DNA from: Thermodesulfobacteriota bacterium
Lineage (GTDB): Bacteria; Desulfobacterota; SM23-61
Direction: 5' to 3'
Assembly: GCA_030018715.1 (NCBI GenBank)
Contig: JASEHN010000010.1
Coordinates: forward strand, 13,247 to 19,158
Length of the DNA stretch: 5,912 nucleotides
The notes beneath the pieces are model-generated. The model did no database searches. It was not told the origin of the DNA and worked only from the letters and a program-made list of their open reading frames with translations. Both the position numbers and the translations under genes were made by a program. Within the stretch, counting starts at the first letter, position 1; every line of letters begins with the position of its first letter. Of this stretch, positions 1-5,218 are shown piece by piece.

Positions 1-645
1 GGATTTTCCAACCTCATTCCGTACCCGCCTTAAAACCTCCAGGGCAAAGCGGGCCCGCTTCTCAGCATTCCCCCCATATAGATCATTTCTTTGGTTGGTC
101 CTCGGCGACAGAAATTGGTGGATCAAGTAGCCATGGGCCCCATGAACTTCGACGGCATCGAACCCGGCCTCTTTGGCCCGACGGGCCGCTGAACCGAATT
201 GATTGATGACCTCCTGAATTTCTTCCAGGTTCATCTCTTTGGGTGACGGCCATCCAGCCCCCCGGGATATGGGGGAAGGGGCCAGAGGCGAGCTTCCGAT
301 GATCTGGGGATCAGCCAGCCTTCCGGCATGATGGAGCTGCAGGGCAATGGCCGATCCTTGGGCATGGATTGAAGTAACCAGACGCCGAAGGCCGGGCAGG
401 AAGGAATCATCATAGGCGCAAAGGCCGCGGCCCCGATGCATCCCGGACAGGCTTACCGGGCTGGCTTCGGTAATGATCAATCCCGCTCCCCCCCTGGCCC
501 TTTCGGTATAATAACAGATGGCCCGATCGCTGACTGTTCCCTGGGGATGGGAAAAATTATTTCCCATGGCCGCCATGAAGATACGATTCTTCAGGCGCAG
601 GCTGCCCATCGAAAAAGGTGAGAAAATTGTATCCATCTGAGCCAT
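1..645 (-). CDS. NADH:flavin oxidoreductase, Old Yellow Enzyme family, N-terminal part (3' end outside window)
   Basis: This encodes the first 215 residues of a flavin-dependent ene-reductase; the frame is open to the window edge. Visible motifs are the N-terminal strand with LKNRIFMAAMG (residues 18-28), YYTERARGGAGLIITE (45-60), the FMN-site LQLHHAGR (102-109) and the block VEVHGAHGYLIHQFLSP (165-181), followed by N184, R186, D188, YGG (190-192) and RARF (197-200). The LHHAGR and HGAHGY signatures favour the 2,4-dienoyl-CoA reductase / 2-enoate reductase / BaiCD-like branch over single-domain OYEs. Y173 sits where the active-site Tyr of E. coli FadH is expected. In that branch a [4Fe-4S] site and an FAD/NAD(P)H domain would follow, but they lie beyond the window. 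ATG 645 is preferred over ATG 636 because AAGGGG (651-656) lies 5 nt upstream. It is the last visible gene of the operon, 42 nt after the dehydrogenase. It probably reduces a C=C bond of an enoyl or dienoyl-CoA intermediate (inference). Confidence 0.9.
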   Translation of the reverse strand, partial: MAQMDTIFSPFSMGSLRLKNRIFMAAMGNNFSHPQGTVSDRAICYYTERARGGAGLIITEASPVSLSGMHRGRGLCAYDDSFLPGLRRLVTSIHAQGSAIALQLHHAGRLADPQIIGSSPLAPSPISRGAGWPSPKEMNLEEIQEVINQFGSAARRAKEAGFDAVEVHGAHGYLIHQFLSPRTNQRNDLYGGNAEKRARFALEVLRRVRNEVGKS

Positions 646-650
646 GGGTT

Positions 651-656
651 CCCCTT
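651..656 (-). promoter_or_regulatory. Ribosome binding site of the flavin oxidoreductase
   Basis: AAGGGG on the minus strand, 5 nt before ATG 645. It decides between the two in-frame ATGs at 645 and 636, since the latter would have a 14-nt spacing. Confidence 0.6.
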
Positions 657-687
657 AGTACCAATTTTGTTTTTTAGCTGGGTAGGG

Positions 688-1584
688 TTAATTTTCCTCT
701 TTTCCTTTGGCCATTTCCTCCAGATAAGTGAATATCGCCGTATGATCGTCTTTTTTTCCACCCCCATGGGCCAGGGCATAACCGAACAATTGCTGCACCA
801 TGTTGGCCAGGAACATAGGAATCTTGTACTCCCGGGCCATACGTGTAACCGTATCGATATCTTTGTACATCAGGTCGAGGGCAAATCCGGAATTGAAGGT
901 CCGGGGCAATACGAATTTGGGGAACTTGAAGTCCGTGGAGTAGCTGCGGCCGGTGCTGACCTGCAAGACTTCCATGACCCGCTGGGGTGAAAGACCCAAT
1001 TTCGTCGCCAGGATGATAGCCTCGGAGGTAGCCGCCATGGTTGTGGCCGATAGAAAGTTATTGATGGCCTTGACGGCATGGCCAAACCCGATTCCTCCCA
1101 TATAAAAAAGGTTTTTCCCCAGAACCGAAAGGATTGGCCGGCAAGCTTCAAAGATGGCCTCGTCGCCCCCGACCATGATGGAGAGAGTGCCGGCTTCAGC
1201 TCCTACCACTCCTCCGCTGACTGGGGCATCGATCATGGATACGCCTTTGACCGAGAGAGATTGGTGAACTTTTTGAGTGCTGGGCGGGTAGGCACTGGTC
1301 ATCTCCATAAGGATATCTCCGGCCCGTGCTCCCAGGAGGAGGCCTTGAGGACCCAAGACCACCTGCTCAACAGCCTCAGAATTGGGCACGATGGTGATGA
1401 CCTTGCGGCACTTCTCCCCCACCTCCTGGGCCGAAGAAGCACCTTCTGCCCCCTTACGAACGAGCGCTTCTATGGCTTCCGGCTTCAAGTCATAGACGAC
1501 CAGACGATACTCAGCCTCCAGCAATCTCTTGCTCATGGGTTGCCCCATGGCCCCCAAACCGATGAACCCAAGTTTTCCTTCCAT
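688..1584 (-). CDS. NAD-dependent beta-hydroxyacid dehydrogenase (3-hydroxyisobutyrate dehydrogenase family)
   Basis: This is a complete 298-residue protein, the usual length for this family of soluble enzymes that oxidise 3-hydroxy acids such as 3-hydroxyisobutyrate or reduce tartronate semialdehyde. The N-terminal Rossmann motif GFIGLGAMGQPM spans residues 6-17. D32 at the end of the second strand (VVYDLKPE) favours NAD over NADP. The substrate-binding DAPVSGG is at 119-125 and the catalytic region GFGHAVKAINNF at 166-177, with K172 as the expected catalytic lysine and N176 also conserved. The KD pair at 241-242 is typical of the C-terminal helical domain. The start is supported by AGGAGA 6 nt upstream. 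It lies 25 nt after the second ligase and 42 nt before the flavin reductase, so it is probably cotranscribed. The exact substrate is unclear; names such as mmsB or garR would over-claim. A hydroxy-acid or semialdehyde step in the same degradative pathway is plausible (inference). Confidence 0.9.
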   Translation of the reverse strand: MEGKLGFIGLGAMGQPMSKRLLEAEYRLVVYDLKPEAIEALVRKGAEGASSAQEVGEKCRKVITIVPNSEAVEQVVLGPQGLLLGARAGDILMEMTSAYPPSTQKVHQSLSVKGVSMIDAPVSGGVVGAEAGTLSIMVGGDEAIFEACRPILSVLGKNLFYMGGIGFGHAVKAINNFLSATTMAATSEAIILATKLGLSPQRVMEVLQVSTGRSYSTDFKFPKFVLPRTFNSGFALDLMYKDIDTVTRMAREYKIPMFLANMVQQLFGYALAHGGGKKDDHTAIFTYLEEMAKGKEEN

Positions 1585-1590
1585 GGTTAT

Positions 1591-1596
1591 TCTCCT
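1591..1596 (-). promoter_or_regulatory. Ribosome binding site of the beta-hydroxyacid dehydrogenase
   Basis: AGGAGA on the minus strand, 6 nt before ATG 1584, inside the 25-nt gap after the ligase stop. It is the strongest Shine-Dalgarno sequence in the window and fixes the start. Confidence 0.75.
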
Positions 1597-1609
1597 ACTA
1601 TTTTTTTAA

Positions 1610-3265
1610 TCACAGAGATCCCAATTTTTCAGCGGCCATTTCCCGCAGTTTGAATTTCTGCACTTTGCCGCTGGCCGTTCGGGGATAGTCTTCTATCGTG
1701 ATTACCAGGTCGGGGATTTTGAACCGAGCGGTTTTGTCCTTCATGAACTCATAGATTTCTTCCCGGGTCACCACCTCTCCCGCATCTTTAGGGATGATAC
1801 AGGCCACCGTCTTTTCTCCCAGACGCTCATCCGGATATCCCACCACCTGGCACTCCTTTACTTTCGGGTATGTATAGAGGACGCCTTCGATTTCGGTGGG
1901 GTAAAGGTTCTCTCCTCCCCGGATGATCATGTCTTTGATCCGACCCTTTAGCCGGATGTTCCCCTCCTCGTCCATGGTTCCCAGGTCGCCGCTGTGAAAC
2001 CATCCTTTTTCGTCTACGGCTTGAACCGTTAGTTCCGGATCCTTGTAATACCCGAGGAAGTTGGTGGGACCCCGATGACATATTTCTCCTAAGACTCCCA
2101 CGGGAACAATCCGGTTGCTATTCGGCTCCACAATCTTGACCTCATTCCCCACGGCCAGGGGCGGGCCAGGGCTCTCGGCGATCAGCCCGATGGGTGAATC
2201 CGGAAGACTGAGCACGTTGCTGCCGCATTCGGTGGTCCCGTCTCCCTGGAGAATTCCACAGTTGAATTTCTTGACGATCTGTAAGGCCACATCGGGAGGC
2301 ATGGGTGCCCCGGTAAACAGGGCAGAGCGCATAGAGGAAACATTCGTCTCATCGAACTGCGGATGGTTCATGAGGTCGATGAACATGGTCGGGACACCGA
2401 CGGCAATGGTGGCTCTGCACCGCTCCAGCTCTCGGAGGGAGGCCTCCGTTCTGTACCGGCCCATGAGGATTAATGTCCCCCCGGTGAGGAAGGCGGTGTG
2501 TTGCACGACACAGTTGCCGGTGGTATGGAAGAGGGGGGTCATGTTCAACCACACATCCTTTTCCGTGGCCCTCATCCGATCGGCAATTCCCACGGAGTGG
2601 AGCATGCGGGTGTTGTGCGTCTCCACCACCCCCTTGGGCCGGCCGGTGGTGCCTGAGGTGTAGGCGATCTCCAGCAGATCGTCGGCTTCCACGGGGTGGT
2701 CTTGGAGATATTTTTCCAGAAACCCCGGGCCGAGCTTCTTCTCCCAGTTCTGGGAAAGTAACTCCTGAAAGCTCAGCATCCCTTCCTTAGGTCTCCCTTG
2801 GACAATGATATGGCGTAGGGAAGGAATTTCCGGCCGGATTTCGGCTAAAAGATCGACGAAGCGAAAATCCCGCCACTCTTCGGGAATAACCAGTGCTTTG
2901 GCCTCGAGGTGATTGAGGACGGTTAAAACCTCCATCTTGCGGTAAAGGGGGTTCATGGGCGAGACAACGAGGCCCAGCTTGGCGCAGGCATAGAGGGCGA
3001 TGGAATATTCGGGCCAATCGGGAAGGAGCAGGCCGAGCTTATCATCCCGGGAGAGCCCCAATTCGATGAGGGCTTGAGCAAAGGCATCGACGGACTGCTG
3101 GAACTCTCGGTACGTGTACCTCTGGTCCTGGAAGAGGATGGCCGGACGGTCGGGATGCCGGGCCACGGTCTCCTGCAGCATCTGGCCAAAAGTCTTACCC
3201 TTGGTCCAGTTGATTCCCAGCACTTGGCAATAGCTTCGGGAGAGCCTTCTCTTTTCCCCGGGCAT
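1610..3265 (-). CDS. Acyl-CoA synthetase (AMP-forming), second of a tandem pair
   Basis: This complete 551-residue member of the ANL adenylate-forming superfamily activates a carboxylic acid to its acyl-AMP and then its CoA thioester. The P-loop is YTSGTTGRPKG (202-212), the A4-like motif PLFHTTG (244-250), the ribose-binding SGDLG (425-429, D427), the hinge GRIKD (441-445), RGGEN (449-453), and the C-terminal ASGKVQK (531-537) carries the catalytic lysine K534. The A5 motif is GDGTTE (341-346), where the family usually has GYGMTE; the adenine-stacking aromatic is replaced by D342 (codon GAC). The start ATG has AAAGGA (3272-3277) 6 nt upstream, and only 3 nt separate it from the preceding ligase stop, which suggests translational coupling. 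The substrate is not predictable; aromatic, alicyclic and medium-chain acids are all possible. It shares long blocks with its neighbour, so the two are paralogues. The Y-to-D change may alter or weaken adenylation. Confidence 0.93.
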   Translation of the reverse strand: MPGEKRRLSRSYCQVLGINWTKGKTFGQMLQETVARHPDRPAILFQDQRYTYREFQQSVDAFAQALIELGLSRDDKLGLLLPDWPEYSIALYACAKLGLVVSPMNPLYRKMEVLTVLNHLEAKALVIPEEWRDFRFVDLLAEIRPEIPSLRHIIVQGRPKEGMLSFQELLSQNWEKKLGPGFLEKYLQDHPVEADDLLEIAYTSGTTGRPKGVVETHNTRMLHSVGIADRMRATEKDVWLNMTPLFHTTGNCVVQHTAFLTGGTLILMGRYRTEASLRELERCRATIAVGVPTMFIDLMNHPQFDETNVSSMRSALFTGAPMPPDVALQIVKKFNCGILQGDGTTECGSNVLSLPDSPIGLIAESPGPPLAVGNEVKIVEPNSNRIVPVGVLGEICHRGPTNFLGYYKDPELTVQAVDEKGWFHSGDLGTMDEEGNIRLKGRIKDMIIRGGENLYPTEIEGVLYTYPKVKECQVVGYPDERLGEKTVACIIPKDAGEVVTREEIYEFMKDKTARFKIPDLVITIEDYPRTASGKVQKFKLREMAAEKLGSL

Positions 3266-3268
3266 CTT

Positions 3269-4921
3269 TCATCCTTTCTGTTCTTTTTCCTTCGAGGCCT
3301 TCTCGGCCATCATATCCCGCAGGACGTTCTTCTTGATCTTGCCGCTGGGGGTGGTGGGAAACTCGGACATCAGCTCCACCCGGTCAGGGATTTTGAAATG
3401 AGCCACCTTGTCTTTAAAAAAGGCTTTGACCTCCTCCTGGGTGATAAGCTCACCAGTCTTGGGAATGATGCAGGCGCAGGTCTTCTCTCCCAGGCGTTCG
3501 TCAGGTATTGCGACTACGCTCACCTGGGCTACTTTGGGGAGGGTATAGAGGATGTCCTCAATCTCTGTGGGCGAAATGTTCTCTCCCCCGCGCACAATAA
3601 TGTCTTTAATCCGGCCAACGATTCGGAGGTTGCCATTCTCGTCCATGGTGGCCAAGTCACCGCTGTATATCCAGCCTTTTTCATCGATGGTCTGGGCGGT
3701 TCGCTCCGGATCTTTAAAGTATCCGATGCAGACATTCTGCCCTCGGGCGCAGGCTTCCCCTTTGAGGCGGATGGGAACGATACGCCGCTTCTGGTCCACG
3801 ACCTTGTGCTCCATTCCGGGTTGAGGCCTTCCTACCGTTTCACAAACTACCTCCACTGGGTCGTCCAGTCGGGTGATATTGCTCATGGCTGTTTCCGTCA
3901 TGCCGTAGGCCGAAGTGACATAGCAACCCATCTTTTGAATAATCTGTCTGGCCACCTCGATGGGCAGCGGCGCCCCGGCCAGTACCATGGCCCTGACTGA
4001 GGAAAAGTCATACTGATCAAAGTCAGGCCTCTGGAGCATCATGATCGGCATGGTGGGAACCCCGATGGGCAAGGTTACCCGGTGACGGGAGATTTCCTTT
4101 AAGGCTTCTTCCACATTCCAGGTTTCTAACAAAACCTGGCAGGAACCTTTGATCACAGAGGAGTAAAAAGCGTTGACTAAGGCTGTGGTGTGGGAAAGGG
4201 GTACCATGATCAGCCAAACATCGTCGGCCTTGAGGCCAATGGACGTGGCCGTGCCCAAGGCCGAACGGCACCGAGTGTTATGGGTATGCATCACTCCTTT
4301 GGGTGTACCTGTAGTCCCTGAAGTGAAGATAATTTCAAGGAGGTCATCGGCTTCTACGGGGAATTCCCTCAGATAGACCTCCCGGTAATAATCTTTGGGA
4401 TAACGTTTTTCCCACTCCTGGGCGACTAGCTCCTCAAAAACGAGCTCATCGGGGTGGCGACGTTTCCCGGAGACAATCACCTGCTTTAGGGTAGGAATGA
4501 CTCCACGGAGTTCCTGGAAGAGGGCGGAGAAGGAGAAGCCCCAAAATTCAGAGACCGAAACCACGGCCTTGGCTTCTGTTTGCCTGAGAATGTATTCGAT
4601 TTCTTTCCTTCTCAGTCGTTCAGAAACAGGGACGGATACGGCTCCCAATCGGGCCGCAGCAAGAAGAGTGATGATGAACTCTGGCCGGTTGGGAAATAGA
4701 ATGACGATCATATCTCCCCGCCGGATTCCCAGGTCGATGAAGGCTAAGGTCAGCCTGTCCACAAGGAGTTTGAGCTCCCCCCAGGTGATTCGCCGTTCCC
4801 GAAAGATCAGGGCGTCTTTCTCTTGGTAGGTTTCGGCGGTCTTTTCGAAATACTCACCCAGGGTAACTCCCGGGGGAATTTCACCGGGAGCGTGGTAATA
4901 ACTCCTGGTTAACTTATCCAT
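3269..4921 (-). CDS. Acyl-CoA synthetase (AMP-forming), first of a tandem pair; AliA/FadK-like
   Basis: This complete 550-residue ANL-superfamily ligase has all core motifs: P-loop FTSGTTGTPKG (199-209), PLSHTTA (241-247), canonical AYGMTE (338-343) with Y339 for adenine stacking, SGDL (420-423, D422), hinge GRIKD (436-440), RGGEN (444-448) and PSGKIKK (525-531) with catalytic K528. The start is taken at ATG 4921, which has GAGGG (4926-4930) 4 nt upstream. The frame can be extended to a GTG at 4957, but those 12 codons fall partly in an intergenic repeat and have no Shine-Dalgarno sequence. The ligase thioesterifies a carboxylate with ATP and CoA. General resemblance to cyclohexanecarboxylate-CoA ligase and medium-chain ligases, plus the nearby BadH-like gene, suggests an alicyclic or related acid, but this is inference. 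The C-terminus ends in a Lys/Glu-rich tail. It is the first gene of the closely packed run. Confidence 0.93.
   Translation of the reverse strand: MDKLTRSYYHAPGEIPPGVTLGEYFEKTAETYQEKDALIFRERRITWGELKLLVDRLTLAFIDLGIRRGDMIVILFPNRPEFIITLLAAARLGAVSVPVSERLRRKEIEYILRQTEAKAVVSVSEFWGFSFSALFQELRGVIPTLKQVIVSGKRRHPDELVFEELVAQEWEKRYPKDYYREVYLREFPVEADDLLEIIFTSGTTGTPKGVMHTHNTRCRSALGTATSIGLKADDVWLIMVPLSHTTALVNAFYSSVIKGSCQVLLETWNVEEALKEISRHRVTLPIGVPTMPIMMLQRPDFDQYDFSSVRAMVLAGAPLPIEVARQIIQKMGCYVTSAYGMTETAMSNITRLDDPVEVVCETVGRPQPGMEHKVVDQKRRIVPIRLKGEACARGQNVCIGYFKDPERTAQTIDEKGWIYSGDLATMDENGNLRIVGRIKDIIVRGGENISPTEIEDILYTLPKVAQVSVVAIPDERLGEKTCACIIPKTGELITQEEVKAFFKDKVAHFKIPDRVELMSEFPTTPSGKIKKNVLRDMMAEKASKEKEQKG
3272..3277 (-). 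promoter_or_regulatory. Ribosome binding site of the second ligase
   Basis: AAAGGA on the minus strand, 6 nt before ATG 3265. It lies within the last codons of the upstream ligase, which fits coupled translation. Confidence 0.6.
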
Positions 4922-4925
4922 GTCG

Positions 4926-4930
4926 CCCTC
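4926..4930 (-). promoter_or_regulatory. Ribosome binding site that decides the first ligase start
   Basis: GAGGG on the minus strand, 4 nt before ATG 4921. No purine-rich site precedes the alternative GTG at 4957, where the upstream bases are CTCTGCGTACTCC. Confidence 0.5.
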
Positions 4931-4940
4931 AAATGCGTGG

Positions 4941-4974
4941 TTCACCACAGAGATCACGGAGTACGCAGAGAAAA
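4941..4974 (-). repeat. Intergenic repeat, left inverted arm
   Basis: On the minus strand this is three degenerate units, CTCTGCGTA, CTCCGTGAT and CTCTGTGG, ending in TGAA. It matches the copy at 5181-5213 on the plus strand with one small insertion and deletion and a few substitutions, so the two form an inverted pair. It overlaps the codons between GTG 4957 and about 4941 of the extended first-ligase frame. Confidence 0.7.
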
Positions 4975-4975
4975 T

Positions 4976-4984
4976 ATTTTATCA
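4976..4984 (-). promoter_or_regulatory. Candidate extended -10 promoter for the ligase operon
   Basis: The minus strand reads TGATAAAAT, a TGn extension plus a hexamer matching TATAAT at five of six positions. The -35 region at 17-nt spacing (GAGCTT) is poor. Initiation would fall near 4969, leaving a leader of roughly 48 nt before ATG 4921 but only about 12 nt before GTG 4957. The site lies in AT-rich sequence where such matches arise easily, so this is a weak call. Confidence 0.25.
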
Positions 4985-5070
4985 AAAAACCCTGAATAAA
5001 GCTCATTTTTCTTCAACTTTGATTTTTAATTTAATTGTATAGGAAATTCCTTTTTTCAACTTTAGTGTAG

Positions 5071-5086
5071 CCTGCGGCTGGATCAC
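5071..5086 (+). other. 16-nt string matching the 3' tail of 16S rRNA
   Basis: The plus strand reads CCTGCGGCTGGATCAC, which I recognise as the conserved end of bacterial 16S rRNA just before the CCTCC anti-Shine-Dalgarno. Here it continues as TTTAGA, as if the CTCC were missing. The upstream bases do not continue the rRNA match. It is not an rRNA gene; it may be a remnant or a coincidence. Confidence 0.45.
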
Positions 5087-5137
5087 TTTAGACGTTTGAC
5101 ATATTCTTTACTTTTTCTTAATCACGGTTTTAAAACT

Positions 5138-5167
5138 CTATGATCTCTGTGCCCTCTGTGGCTAATT
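5138..5167 (+). repeat. Intergenic repeat, internal copy
   Basis: It contains GATCTCTGTG, then CCCTCTGTGG and CTAA. It is related to the two flanking arms, in the same orientation as the 5181-5213 copy, and shares the 10-mer GATCTCTGTG with the left arm read on the minus strand. Confidence 0.6.
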
Positions 5168-5180
5168 TTAATTTAAATTT

Positions 5181-5213
5181 CTGATCTGCGTACTCAGCGT
5201 GCTCTGCGGTGAA
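5181..5213 (+). repeat. Intergenic repeat, right inverted arm
   Basis: The units are ATCTGCGTA, CTCAGCGTG and CTCTGCGG, ending in TGAA. It is the inverted partner of 4941-4974, and it ends 5 nt before the dehydrogenase stop codon. Confidence 0.7.
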
Positions 5214-5218
5214 AGGCT

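Larger units (their letters stand above)
4922..5218. other. AT-rich noncoding spacer between the dehydrogenase and the ligase operon
   Basis: No convincing gene lies here on either strand. The spacer holds three CTCTGYG-type repeat copies (4941-4974, 5138-5167, 5181-5213), a possible promoter for the ligases, a perfect 10-bp palindrome GTTTTAAAAC (5127-5136), an ATTTAAAT palindrome (5171-5178), and a 16-nt 16S-rRNA-tail-like string (5071-5086). I see no stem followed by a T-run that would terminate transcription from the dehydrogenase, so read-through into the ligases is possible. Confidence 0.7.

Noticed and set aside
478..500. Possible frameshift in the flavin oxidoreductase at a C-rich run
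   Set aside because: Counting the seven-C run (487-494 region) carefully keeps the frame and gives RGGAGLIITE, the expected family motif. The 645-nt length is also an exact multiple of three.
1078..1653. Plus-strand open frame of about 191 codons
   Set aside because: It is antisense to the beta-hydroxyacid dehydrogenase, whose motifs and ribosome binding site are clear; the antisense product looks like no known protein.
3074..4000. Long plus-strand open frame of about 308 codons across the ligase junction
   Set aside because: It is antisense to two ligases with complete, ordered family motifs, and its translation shows no recognisable domain.
5039..5051. AGGAAATTCCT near-palindrome as an operator or terminator
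   Set aside because: The arms are five bases with a one-base centre, so it cannot form a hairpin. As an operator it has no supporting regulator gene nearby.
5096..5124. Perfect TTGACA -35 box on the plus strand
   Set aside because: The bases at 16-18-nt spacing (around TAATCA) are a poor -10, and there is no plus-strand gene downstream; all genes here are on the minus strand.
4941..5213. CRISPR array
   Set aside because: The copies are degenerate, few, in mixed orientation and irregularly spaced, with no uniform spacers and no cas genes.
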